Shown: positions 11,317-20,763 of the stretch, in pieces
Layout of the letters: each line of letters opens with the position of its first letter
How positions within the stretch are numbered: the stretch's first letter is position 1
Origin: Isoperla grammatica
Lineage: Eukaryota; Arthropoda; Insecta; Plecoptera; Perlodidae
Assembly: GCA_945910005.1 (NCBI GenBank)
Contig: OX246746.1
Span: 45,178,210 to 45,242,209 of the forward strand
Length of the DNA: 64,000 nt
Direction of reading: 5' to 3'
Program-made: the position numbers and the translations under genes
The notes under the pieces: model-generated
The model's database searches: none
What the model saw: the letters and a program-made list of their open reading frames with translations, nothing else
What the model was told of the DNA's origin: nothing

Positions 11317-13278
11317 TTGTTCAGGCTTGCAAAAAGAAATGATGACCCCGGGCTATGGGCCAATTATCATAGCAAAAGAAACAGTTCCTTAGCACTCATC
11401 AGGGAGCAAAAGAAAAGGTATTATACAAATAAGATAACTGAGTTTAAAGACAATCCAAAAAAGCTATGGGGTATCCTTAAGCAATTATATAAAGGCAAAC
11501 AGGACAATGAGGGCACAATATACTTTAAAATTATTAGGGCTAAGGGAGATAAAGATGCAGCAATTAAATTTAATGAATATTTCATTTCAGCTGTAGAGGA
11601 TATCTATAACCAAATTACTAGTACGTATACAATGGAAGAAATTTTAAATACTGTGCCTAAAGTTAACCATGTTGAGCTATCAGAGTTTAAATTAGTAGAT
11701 ATAGAAACTATTTCAAAGATAATATCAGGACTCAAAGCAACGGGGCCAGATGAATATGGCATTAATGATAAAGTACTAAAAATATCAAAACCCATAGTCC
11801 TAAGTTATATAACAAACATAATTAATTTATCTTTGAAGAATGGAATAGTACCAAATGCACTAAAGATTGCTACTATTGTACCTGTACCAAAATTTCCCAA
11901 GGCAATTGATGGAGAACAATCCCGGCCAATAAACATACTACACATAATTGACAAAGTATTGGAAACAATTGTACATGAACAAATTACTTACCATTTTGAA
12001 AAGAATAATTTAATCATAAATGAACAATCAGGTTTTCGTCAAAGACATAGCTGTGAATCAGCTCTCCAAACAGTAATGGAATACTTAATTAATAATCAGT
12101 CGAAAAAGAATTTAACCATTGCTGTATTCTTAGACCTGAAAAAAGCATTTGAGACAATTGACAGAGCAATCTTAATTGAAAAGTTAAAAAAATATGGTAT
12201 AAAAGGTAATGTAATTAAATGGATTACATCATATCTTGAGGGAAGGATGCAAAACGTAAAAGTTAATGGTTCCTTTTCCAGTACAGCATACAACAATATA
12301 GGTGTACCCCAAGGGTCCAAATTGGGACCATTGTTGTTCATAATTTATATCAATGACATAGCTCACACTCTTCGATTTTCAATTATTCACTTATATGCTG
12401 ATGGCGTACTCATTTTGTGCTCTGGTTCCAATATCTTGGATGTGATGAACAATTTGAAGATCGACATAAGGGTCCTGGAAACTTGGTTTCAAGCCAATAA
12501 AATGCAACCAAATATTAATAAATCTAAGATTATGTTATTCTGCTCTCAACACTTGAGGGCAAACTTAGGACAATATGTGATCGATGTTCGGATTGATAGT
12601 CATATTCTTGAATTGGTAAGGACCATTAAATGTTTGGGCATATTAATTGATGATAACCTAACCTTTAAACCCCATGGTGAACAAATTATTAAAAAGATGG
12701 CAAAAAAACATGGGTTATTCATGAGAATCCATGGGCATGTGTCATTGGATGCTAAAGTGATGTTATACAGAGCAATAATATCGCCACTTATCGATTACTG
12801 TAGTTCAATTCTATTTTTACTTGGTCAAAACGAGATTATGATTTTACAAAAAATTCAAAACAAGGCAATGAGGAGTATTCTTAGAGTGAAAAGAAGTACG
12901 TCTATAGTCAAAATGTGTAAGGCACTGGGATGGCTACAAATAAAACACCGAATCTTACTCAATACCTTGTGTTTTATGCAAAAAACTTTCCATGGATTAA
13001 CTTCTACACACCTTCAAGATAAATTAGTACAGGTTAAGAATCTACATAGCTATGACACACGTAGAGCTGCTAATATCAATGTTCAAAGGTCAACAAATAC
13101 ATTGCAGGATAAATCAATATTTACAAAAGGGCTCAGGATATTTAACAGAATCCCAGAGGAGATACGGAAAAAAAATCATGTTCTCTTCAGAAGGGAATGT
13201 AGTAGTCTTATAAAAGAAGGTAAACTCTGTGCCAAACCATATGAAAAAGGCACTTTTTGGGATAGGCCTACTTCCTGA
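11317..13278 (+). pseudogene. LINE-A ORF2, reverse transcriptase part
   Basis: 653 codons in one open frame. It has the linker after the endonuclease, ISGLKATGPDEYGIND (RT block 1), SRPINILHIIDKVLE (block 2), INEQSGFRQRHS, AVFLDLKKAFETIDR (block A, catalytic Asp), GVPQGSKLGPLLFIIYINDI (block B) and YADG at 12394-12405, where YADD is expected. The second catalytic Asp is therefore Gly, which should abolish activity. The C-terminal region to 13278 resembles CR1/L2 thumb and connector. The frame is otherwise intact. Confidence 0.9.
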
Positions 13279-13498
13279 AGTTATATGACAGAGCCTAATG
13301 TACTGTGTTAGTGTAAGTGATGTTTAATAGTGTATTTTATGTTTAATTTTTAATTTATAGCCTTTAATGAGGCCTTAATGGCCATATATTGACTGTTTTA
13401 CTGTTTGGATATTTATGTTATTTTGTATTCTATAGCATGTATAATATGTTTAGAGTGTAATGGGTGTAAAAATAGCAACTGTGCTAAAATAAAGATTT

Positions 13499-13514
13499 TA
13501 CTACTACTACTACT
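13499..13514 (+). repeat. (TAC)n 3' tail of LINE-A
   Basis: Five TAC units immediately after AATAAAGATTT, 220 bp past the ORF2 stop. This marks the 3' end of the LINE. Confidence 0.7.
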
Positions 13515-14750
13515 GATGAATTGCAAGCGCCGTTACCCCTAACTACTGGCGTTCATTACCAAACTGTTAGTTACAAGAGTAGCCGCCAGAATAGGTCTAG
13601 TAGACCTTGGCCTTACAGACACCGTCGTTCGAGAAGGCTGTGGTAGACCTAGCTAGAATTTTGTAATCGACTATGTAAACATAGATACTAGGAAAACGCT
13701 CTGTTTGACGCGTTGATAAGCGAGCGCGTCCATATATTCGAACTTTGTGGCGAAAAGTTCTCAAAGCTAATAAAAACAACAATTCACAACAATTCAAGAA
13801 TGCACATTGCAAATTTTTTTCTAATTTCCATAGCTATTATAATTCCCGATATTGTTGAATGCAGTGCAATGTGCGTTGCTAAGAATTTTCGTTGTCATGT
13901 TTTCGCCGCGGTCCGCCACCGTTACTAACAGTTATTGACTGCAATAGAAATGTAATTTCTGCCCCTAATACGTATCCGATCGCGTTTAAATTAGTATATT
14001 CGTGACCGGACAAAAATTTACTACAAGATAGCCACCTCAGATTTCTTCTGTTACTGTGTTTCAGAAAAATATTTTGCAGTAACTATGGTGTAACTTTGTA
14101 ACTTTTCGAACGATTTTGCCTGAAAACTATAAACCTTCAATCCACATTGAGGCTTGTGGATGGTCAAAATTTCAAGTTGATCGGACTTTCGACCGCTATC
14201 GACGGACATAAAAAAAAAAAACAACGAAGTGCCATAAGAGTCTCGTGGAGACACTCGCTTCGCTCGCTTAATAAATGTTATTTATGTCTATGATTTAAAC
14301 AAGCTCACCAAGCTGTCATTCCGACGTTTTGATTTTTCTAAATTGATTCTTGAATTATGTCAGCTATAGCACAACCACAGGGAGAATAGGCCTAGCCTAA
14401 TTTCGGTTTCTAGACTAGGCCTAGCAGGACATGGGTGTATAAACTACTTTGCTTGAATAGTTATTTATATGTTATGGTGCAATGTTTACTTTATTTCGCG
14501 GGCAAAACATGATTAATTCCATCATTAGTGGCGTCAATAGATTCTCATGTGTCACTGGTCACTTGTTAATTAACGGGTTTTGATTGGAGCTCGCTAACTT
14601 TTCTCGCTCATTGTTCCGAGCTTGCGCAAGCTAGCTTGTTCGTGTATCGGGGTGCCTGCAAGTTCCATGTTATCAAGTGCAAGTCTACTCGTAGCGAGGA
14701 GCTCGCGCGAGGAACTATTGCGAATTTCTCACCGTAACGCGGCAGTTACA
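13515..14750. other. Spacer, nothing recognised
   Basis: Includes a phrase GAGTCTCGTGGAGACACTCG with nearby TTCGCTCGCT repeats at 14240-14270 and TAGGCC words near 14385-14430. No gene could be supported. Confidence 0.35.
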
Positions 14751-14751
14751 A

Positions 14752-14946
14752 CTACCAGCCTGTTGGGATGAAATGAATAGAACACACTGTCATCGTTGAT
14801 GAAACGGGTTGGTTCCTTCTGCTGTCACGGTGTATTTTAATTTCCCATTTCTTTGTTAACTTTGCATCTTTGAGAAACAAATGAAATAATATGCCAGGAA
14901 TTGTAGCATTATTTTTGCACCTAGAAGCACAACAACAACGCGGCAT
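14752..14946 (-). CDS. THAP-domain exon or fragment
   Basis: 64 codons from ATG at 14946. The pattern MPRCCCASRC, FHLFLKD, a Trp (KKWEIK) and VCSIHF matches the C2CH signature of THAP zinc fingers (Cys pair near the start, conserved Trp, then CSxHF). THAP domains bind DNA and occur at the N terminus of P, Kolobok and ISL2EU transposases and of host regulators. The frame stops soon after HFIPTGW, before the usual AVPTF box, so it is an exon end or a truncated copy. It might be a remnant of the transposase of the surrounding element; that is inference. Confidence 0.65.
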   Translation of the reverse strand: MPRCCCASRCKNNATIPGILFHLFLKDAKLTKKWEIKIHRDSRRNQPVSSTMTVCSIHFIPTGW

Positions 14947-15278
14947 TGCTCATTTGCTATGGAAACCTACGCTCAAAGGGTCGCATCTCTCGTCTGTCAT
15001 GTACTAGAAGGATACGCCGGGGCAGATGGACAGTTTGACGACGAACAAGGGGTTCAAACAACGCATGGCACTCGCGGCGTCTAGTCAAACGATGGACCTG
15101 ATGGGCCCTCTGCATTGTGACATCTTCAATCAACCGCGATACCTATTGAACGGTGTAGAATTGAAACTCAAAATGGTCAAGACTAAGGACGCCTTTCACC
15201 TAATGGCCAGCGATGACGCGATCCAATATAAGACCAAACTTGTGGACGTCGCGCTGGTTGTGCGCAAGGTGCGCATTG

Positions 15279-15614
15279 ATTGATTGATATTTGGGCTTAA
15301 CGTCTCATATTTTTGCAACGTGGCTAATCGAGACAATGAGTGGGTGAAATATGAAGATGAAATAGGGGTATGGTTGGAGGAAAGGGGCATTGGGGGCTCT
15401 TTGGAGGAAAGGGGCAAATAGGCGGGCGCATGAGGGAAGGGGAAAGGGGAGGAAAGGGGATTAAGGTGTGGACTGCACTTCGTCTGACTTCTCCTCCTCG
15501 ACCAGTCCGGCTAGGGTGGCCCTACCAGAAGCATACGCTTCCGCCGGCATAGCTCTCGGGATCAACAAAGCACGCAAACCTGCCCAACACGATAAGGTAG
15601 CAGTCCCTGGGCAG
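15279..15614 (+). mobile_element. SINE-like repeat of the TTGATTGATT..GGCTTAACGTC family, inserted in the capsid gene
   Basis: Starts ATTGATTGATATTTGGGCTT and shares GGCTTAACGTCTCATATTT and TGGCTAATCGAGAC with the copy at 18864. It is flanked by the 11-bp direct repeat GGTGCGCATTG (15268-15278 and 15615-15625), a target-site duplication of the length made by LINE-driven insertion. Similar GATTGATTGATT..TTAACGTC repeats are common in marine invertebrate genomes. Confidence 0.8.
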
Positions 15615-15625
15615 GGTGCGCATTG

Positions 15626-15700
15626 CATATCATCGTCGATTACAACAATTAATTTGTGCGCGCGCGGCGGCTGCACCAAGTCACCAACCTCAGTACCTCA
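15626..15700 (+). repeat. Misplaced duplicate of the capsid gene 3' end
   Basis: The phrase ATCGTCGATTACAACAATTA followed by a GCGCGCGGCGGC run and CAGTACCTCAT occurs here and again at about 16276-16347, the true end of the gene. This copy sits just after the second target-site repeat of the inserted element and replaces a few codons of the gene. Confidence 0.75.
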
Positions 15701-16303
15701 TGCACGGTACTGCTCGCTCATCACGCTGCATTACAAAAAACCGCTGCGAAGTACATGATTTCGCGTACCAACCTCAAAGTCATCACCATTCTGGCGGGTC
15801 TTCAGAGTAAAACCATTGACAACGTGTACCTAGGGGCGCTCCCAAAACGGATCATTGTTGGATTTGTATCGAATGCCGCCTATAACGGTGATTTTAAAAA
15901 GAATCCGTTTAATTTCTAGCATCACAAACTCGTGTTTTTGGCGCTCTACGTGGACGGTGATCAGATTCCCTCAAAACCGTTGCAAATGAATTTTACCCAC
16001 AACGAGTAAATTCGAGCCTACCACACGCTGTTCTCGGGCACCGGCATACACTACCAGGACGAAGGGAACGGCATCTCGAGATCGAACTACCCGGGCGGCT
16101 ACTGCCTGATGGCTTTCGATCTCACCCCCGACGCGTCGGCGCATCTCCACCACTGGAGCCCGCGGCGAAACGGCAACTTGCGCATGGAGGTACGCTTCGA
16201 GCGCTCGCTCGACGAGCCCCTGAATTGCATTATATACGCGGAATTTGACAGCGTCATCGAAGTGGACCGGGCGCGTAATATTATCGTCGATTACAACAAT
16301 TAA

Positions 16304-16633
16304 TTTGCGCGCGCGGCGGCGGCGTCACGAACCACAGTACCTCATCGTCCGGCCGGTAGAGGAACACGGTATGAAAAGAGTAGGCCTACCCGGACCGAGA
16401 ATGCACACAGTCACTCGGTCACCATGTGTGAGAGAATTTTTATTTACTTGCAGCCATAGATTACATAGTAACAACATGGGCATTGTCAGGAACTTAAGAT
16501 TAAACCCACTTATATACAGTCCACATATAACATTATAAATACACAATATATACACTTGACTTGATACATACTTGATACATCCAAAAACGACATGCATTAA
16601 ACAGAACACATCTTCATACATATGTTTGTATAT
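16304..16633. other. Spacer, nothing recognised
   Basis: Starts with the duplicated 3' end segment, then non-coding AT-rich DNA up to the TATAT target repeat of the LTR element. Confidence 0.4.
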
Positions 16634-16829
16634 TGTAGTGCGTGCAAGTAGGAGACAAGAGATGTAAAGTATGTTATTTAATTTAGTACAATTAACGACG
16701 TACTAGTCGTAGTGCATGGCCTTGTCACTCTCCAGTCCAGCCAGATAACAAACTCTACCAATATCCATCAAAACCATTGTTGTTAACAAAAGACAGCTGG
16801 ATCCATGGAAGGCTGTGGAATTCCCCACA
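16634..16829 (-). repeat. 3' LTR of the Gypsy element (minus orientation)
   Basis: 196 bp, begins TGTAGTGCG and ends CCCCACA on the plus strand. Near-identical to 17841-18034. Confidence 0.93.
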
Positions 16830-16842
16830 GGACCCCCCTTCC
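16830..16842 (-). other. Polypurine tract of the Gypsy element
   Basis: Minus-strand GGAAGGGGGGTCC directly abuts the 3' LTR, the position from which plus-strand DNA synthesis is primed. Confidence 0.7.
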
Positions 16843-16873
16843 AGTTAACGAGTTTTAACGAGGCGAACGAAAT

Positions 16874-17821
16874 TCAAGTGCCGAATCGCGATGGCGCGTG
16901 TATCTGACGTCCTGCTCGTGTCACCGTGGGTAGGGCGGGGCGTTGAACATCGCGTAACACCGGTTGGAGGTTGACGTTGGTGCTGGATGTAGTCGATGTC
17001 ATGGGTACTCCTGATGAGCTTGCTCCTGTATTTGGTTGGAGGATGAGTGGGGAGAGCGTTGCTGGTGGTTGAAGGACTACAGTCTCGTCGGCGAGGATGA
17101 ATGCAGGTTTCACTCGGTCAATCGAAACAACCACCCTCTTCCCCTGACGGAGGATTGCAAAATACTTGTCATGTCTCTCAACAATCTCAAAAGGTCCGTC
17201 GTACGGTTGTTGCAATGGAGTTGTGACTGCGTCATGTCGAACGAAAACGTGTGAACAGGTTGCAAGGTCCTTAAAAATGAAAACCGAGCGCTGCCCATGA
17301 CGTGCGGGGCGAACTGGTCGAATCAACTCGAGGCGTCGCCGAAGCTGATCGACGTACGTTGACGTGCTGTCCGCCGTTGGTGTTGGAAGTGACAGGTACT
17401 CCCCAGGAAGACGGAGCGTTGTTCCGTACACGAGTTCGGCTGGAGTAGCCTTGACGTCCTCCTTCCATGACGAACGAATACCTAACATGACCCATGGAAG
17501 GTGGTCCGTCCATCGCTCCCCCTCGTGACACTTGAGCGCTGCCTTAAATTGTCGATGGAGGCGTTCCACCATACCATTGGCGGCCGGGTGGTAAGCAGTG
17601 GTTCGAATGAGAGTAGTGCCTGTCAGGTGGTTCAATGACCTGAAAAGACACGACTCAAATTGGCGACCTTGGTCGGAGGTGATCCGTAGAGGCGTCCCGA
17701 AGCGTGAGATCCACCCGGAGACGAGGGCGGATGCGACGGTGGCTGCTGTGATATCAGCAATCGGGATGGCCTCGGGCCATCCCGATTGCTCGTACAGATG
17801 GATATGTCGCTGCGTGTTCAT
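16874..17821 (-). CDS. Gypsy integrase remnant (core C-terminal half and C-terminal domain)
   Basis: 315 codons, open from an ATG just inside the primer site. Residues 1-12 are leader sequence joined by deletion to an integrase core beginning GWPEAIPIADIT. The zinc-binding N domain and the first catalytic Asp are missing. The second Asp is D50 in ITSDQGRQFES and the Glu is E86 in NGMVERLHRQ, exactly 35 residues apart as in the D,D35E core. HPAANGMVER is typical of Gypsy integrases. About residue 210 is the GPF motif (PYDGPFEIVER) of the C-terminal domain. The tail to the stop is Ser/Thr/Pro-rich. No active enzyme is expected without the first Asp. The open frame of a dead piece suggests a recent deletion. 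Confidence 0.85.
   Translation of the reverse strand: MNTQRHIHLYEQSGWPEAIPIADITAATVASALVSGWISRFGTPLRITSDQGRQFESCLFRSLNHLTGTTLIRTTAYHPAANGMVERLHRQFKAALKCHEGERWTDHLPWVMLGIRSSWKEDVKATPAELVYGTTLRLPGEYLSLPTPTADSTSTYVDQLRRRLELIRPVRPARHGQRSVFIFKDLATCSHVFVRHDAVTTPLQQPYDGPFEIVERHDKYFAILRQGKRVVVSIDRVKPAFILADETVVLQPPATLSPLILQPNTGASSSGVPMTSTTSSTNVNLQPVLRDVQRPALPTVTRAGRQIHAPSRFGT
17756..17790. repeat. Perfect 16-bp inverted repeat with 3-bp loop
   Basis: AGCAATCGGGATGGCC, loop TCG, then its exact reverse complement. It lies at the point where the element leader is joined to integrase sequence, so it may mark the deletion or template-switch junction. Confidence 0.85.
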
Positions 17822-17839
17822 ATCACGTCGGGGTCACCA
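17821..17839 (-). other. Primer binding site, tRNA-Trp type
   Basis: Minus-strand TGGTGACCCCGACGTGATA starts one base inside the 5' LTR boundary. TGGTGACCCCGACG is complementary to the CCA end of tRNA-Trp. Confidence 0.75.
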
Positions 17840-17840
17840 C

Positions 17841-18034
17841 TGTAGTGCGTGCAAGTAGGAGACAAGAGATGTAAAGTATGTTATTTAATTTAGTACAATT
17901 AACGACGTACTAGTCGTAGTGCATGGCCTTGTCACTCTCCAGTCCAGCCAGATAACAAACTACCAATATCCATCAAAACCATTGTTGTTAACAAAAGACA
18001 GCTGGATCCATGGAAGGCTGTGGAATTCCCCACA
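17841..18034 (-). repeat. 5' LTR of the Gypsy element (minus orientation)
   Basis: 194 bp copy of 16634-16829; it reads AACTACC where the other reads AACTCTACC. High identity means a recent insertion. Confidence 0.93.
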
Positions 18035-18073
18035 TATATATATATATAGGGCTACAGATTATATTTCTCTATA

Positions 18074-18374
18074 GGGCACTAGCAACACCAACAGACAACA
18101 ATGGAACAAATGAATTGAAGTGATGGACACACAATCAGCTGTCAAAATAATAAAATTGCGACCATAGAAATAAAAACAAGTGCAGCAATTGTAACTACTC
18201 GTCATTTAAAACTTTTAATGATAGACAACAACTAAGTGAAAGTTTTGTGTGTGTATTTGTTTGATTTTTGTGTTGTTTTCCAAAATCAGAAGAAATTATT
18301 TTTTGACATCTTGTTGTTTGTCCATCGATTCAATTCATTTGTTTCATTGTTGTCTTTTGGTGTTGCTAGTGCCC
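18074..18374. mobile_element. 301-bp MITE with TA target duplication
   Basis: Begins GGGCACTAGCAACACCAACA and ends with its inverted copy TTGGTGTTGCTAGTGCCC; the inverted match runs for about 55 bp. TA flanks both sides (18072-18073, 18375-18376), which fits a Tc1/mariner-mobilised MITE. No coding capacity. Confidence 0.8.
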
Positions 18375-18429
18375 TATTAGATTTAACTTCCCACGGATGA
18401 ATGTATGAATATAACATGATCTCATCTAT

Positions 18430-18859
18430 CTAATGGTCTGGAAGGGTTAGAAATTCTTTGATACTATAGTATGGGTTGTCTAGGATGAACTGCTTGACTT
18501 TATATTTGAATATTGTTTTGGTATTTACATGAAAATGTTCTGGTAATTTCTTAACTAGTTTCCTACCCATGTAGTATTATGTGATGCTCAAAATGTTTGG
18601 TATTGTGCACAGGGTAGTTTAACCTTCCCTTATGTCGAGTGTAGTGACTGTGGTGTGGACTATTTCGAAACATTTCAGGGTTTTCCTTGACGAAGCTGAC
18701 AGCAATATATGAGTAAGCATTGGTAACGGTCAAAATCTTCAACTCCTTAAATTTGGCCCTACAGCTCTCCCGACTATTGCTCTTGCAGAGTATCCTTATT
18801 GCCGTTGATTTAGATGTTCCAATTCCGGAAACAGAGCAAACGAATTTATTATTATTCAA
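18430..18859 (-). pseudogene. LINE 3' fragment: C-terminal end of a reverse transcriptase ORF
   Basis: Minus-strand translation gives STAIRILCKSNSRESC, FKELKILTV and NPEMFRNS, then SHYTRHKGRLNYP, the usual tail of CR1/RTE/Jockey-type LINE ORF2 proteins (a residue pattern like AIRIICNS..LF..L.IL..HxxxTRH). After a frameshift near 18565 it continues MGRKLVKKLPEHF and ends FLTLPDH. Only about 140 codons remain, so this is a 5'-truncated copy. It differs from both LINE-A and LINE-B. Confidence 0.7.
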
Positions 18860-18863
18860 TGAG

Positions 18864-19240
18864 TGATTGATTGATTAATGGGGCTTAACGTCTCATATTT
18901 ATGCAACGATGGCTAATCGAGACGATGAGCGGGTAATAATGAAGATGAGAAAGATGATAATGAAGAATAAAGCCACATCCGAATCAGATCCATTGTACGT
19001 CGCATGGGTCATCATACGGGAGTCCAGCAAGGGAATTTGAATTTATTGGGTTTAAGGGCGCTTCAACCAGTTAGGTCATTTTGCGCCACCAAGATGGTGT
19101 AGGGCAGGGCCAAGTGGGAGGAGGAGTATTCAGTGGGACAGTGGGGGGGAAGGGACCGGGTCTCCTTTTGTCGCCTCTTACGACTAGCAGAGTCACTCTG
19201 GGCCTATTCTTTCCCGGGCCTAGACGGGCCTATTATTATT
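18864..19240 (+). mobile_element. SINE-like repeat, second copy of the TTGATTGATT family
   Basis: Starts TGATTGATTGATTAATGGGG and shares GCTTAACGTCTCATATTT with 15279-15614. Near the far end it has TCGCCTCTTACGACTAGCAG and a TTCTTTCCCGGGCC phrase, both typical of this repeat family in marine invertebrates. The right boundary is approximate. Confidence 0.65.
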
Positions 19241-19840
19241 CAAACAGTTATCCTGGATCCGCTTAAAGGAGAATCTAAATTTTGCATTTTGATTGACAAA
19301 TATAAATTTTACGACATTTGAAAGAAAATTCTGTTTTTAAAAACAAAATCCCCTAAAATAGGGGTTAAAACTAATATTTGAACAAGCTAGCATTTCTGAG
19401 GGTCTGTTTCGCATATTTGCCTTTCCGAAAAATCGCTGGCAGTTCTACCCCAAACTGCTGTTGTATCTCAGAACTTATATTCAAAAACAGTTTTATTGTG
19501 TTTGCCAATGGACTGCACTCAAAACGAGGCCAGTGCGCACTGAAACGTCACAGTGACGTAATGCACTAGACGAGTGGAGCAACTAGTGCAGCGCTCATTG
19601 GAACACGAAAATAAACTTTGTGCAAAGATGGCCTCTTACTCGAGCGCGCCAAATGAATTTAAAATTTTTTCCGAAACTGAAACGTCAAATCAATCAATGA
19701 TAAAACCAAAACTAAAGAAATAAGACGCCTAGGCCTTGGCTAAAGGCGATGCACTAACCTCAATTTCCGAAAAGTTGTTAATTACATCAGAAATTTAGCC
19801 CTGAATTTTTGTATCGTCTTGTATTGTGTATACTAGCCGC
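19241..19840. other. Spacer, nothing recognised
   Basis: AT-rich DNA with short open frames and no domain that I recognise. Confidence 0.35.
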
Positions 19841-20515
19841 GTCGTTGACAGAGAGAGATTTGTTATAATAGCCGCGTCGTTGCCTCGTCTTGTATTGTGT
19901 ATAATAACCTCGTCGTTGACAGAGAGAGATTTGTTATTATAGCCGCGTCGTTGCCTCGTCTTGTATTGTGTATAATAACCTCGTCATTGATAGAGAGAGA
20001 TTTGTTATTATAGCCGCGTCGTTGCCTCGTCTTGTATTGTGTATAATAACCTCGTCGTTGACAGAGAGAGATTTGTTATTATAGCCGCGTCGTTGCCTCG
20101 TCTTGTATTGTGTATAATAACCTCGTCATTGATAGAGAGAGATTTGTTATTATAGCCGCGTCGTTGCCTCGTCTTGTATTGTGTATAATAACCTCGTCGT
20201 TGACAGAGAGAGATTTGTTATTATAGCTGCGTCGTTGCCTCGTCTTGTATTGTGTATAATAACCTCGTCGTTGACAGAGAGAGATTAATTATTATAGCCA
20301 CGTCGTTGCCTCGTCTTGTATTGTGTATACTAGCCTCGTCGTTGACAGAGAGAGGGTTATTAAAATAGCCGCGTCGTTGCCTCGTTCCGTGTTGTGTATA
20401 ATAACCTCGTCGTTGACAGAGAGAGAGTTATTATAATAATAGCCGCGTCGTTGCCTCGTCTTGTATTGTGTATAATAACCTCGTCGTTGACAGAGAGAGG
20501 GTTATTATAATAGGC
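19841..20515 (+). repeat. 71-bp tandem repeat, about 9 copies
   Basis: Unit contains GCCGCGTCGTTGCCTCGTCT, TGTATTGTGTATAATAACC and GACAGAGAGAGATTTGTTAT. Several units alternate between CGTTGACAG and CATTGATAG variants, giving a 142-bp dimer pattern from about 19910 to 20200. The last units are more diverged. Confidence 0.9.
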
Positions 20516-20763
20516 GTGTAAAGGCGTGTAAACACAATGGTTTTAGTTAAGACACCTGACGGTGAGGTGACCCTCATGTCTTTGCATACCTCAAAGGCGT
20601 ATCATGGTCCAGTAGTTACAGTTTTTACCGCCGAGATTGACAACGCTCGGCATGGAATATAAGGATGGCTCATACCGATTGGCTACTCTCAAATACCTCC
20701 TCAAGGGTACGGCGGTAGTAGAAGCCAACCAGATTCATGTCCAGCCTTCAGAGGCGGTGCATA
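20516..20763 (+). other. Unidentified coding-like segment
   Basis: From ATG at 20537 the frame reads MVLVKTPDGEVTLMSLHTSK for 41 codons to a stop at 20660. The overlapping frame continues MEYKDGSYRLATLKYLLKGT and VVEANQIHVQPSEA into the minisatellite. The two parts read like one protein broken by a frameshift, but I do not recognise it. Base composition is less AT-rich than the neighbours. Confidence 0.35.

Larger units (their letters stand above)
8232..13514 (+). mobile_element. LINE-A, CR1/L2-type non-LTR retrotransposon
   Basis: ORF1 (8232-10215) and ORF2 (10221-13278) lie in the order usual for the CR1/L2 group: ORF1 with zinc finger and esterase, then APE endonuclease and reverse transcriptase. 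The 3' end is AATAAAGATTT followed by a short (TAC)n tail at 13499-13514, like the short microsatellite tails of CR1/L2 elements. ORF1 carries one frameshift and one stop; ORF2 has several frameshifts and a changed YADD box. The copy is dead but recent enough to read throughout. ORF1 also contains a macro domain, which is unusual. Confidence 0.85.
15026..16303 (+). pseudogene. Polinton/Maverick major capsid protein, broken copy
   Basis: The conceptual protein resembles the F54H12.2-like proteins found in many animal genomes, which are the double-jelly-roll major capsid protein of Polintons. Diagnostic short blocks: LHCDIFNQPRYLLNGVELK (15110-15170), VYLGALPKRIIVGFV (about 15822-15870), KKNPFNF, ALYVDGDQIPSKPLQ, MAFDLTPDA and IIYAEFDSVIEVDRARN near the C terminus. 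Breaks: a 336-bp repeat inserted at 15279-15614, a misplaced copy of the 3' end at about 15630-15700, and two in-frame stops (TAG at 15917, TAA at 16007). The reading frame is otherwise kept, so decay is fairly recent. No other Polinton gene (polymerase, ATPase, protease, integrase) was seen nearby. Confidence 0.85.
16634..18034 (-). mobile_element. Internally deleted Ty3/Gypsy LTR retrotransposon (CsRn1-like)
   Basis: 1.4 kb. LTRs at 16634-16829 and 17841-18034 both begin TGTAGTGCG and end CCCCACA on the plus strand, and differ mainly by a 2-bp deletion (CT). A 5-bp TATAT duplication flanks it (16629-16633 and 18035-18039). On the minus strand, TGGTGACCCCGACGTGATA follows the 5' LTR: this matches the 3' end of tRNA-Trp, the primer used by the CsRn1 group. 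A purine tract GGAAGGGGGGTCC precedes the 3' LTR. Only part of the integrase remains; gag, protease, RT and RNase H are gone. Confidence 0.9.
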
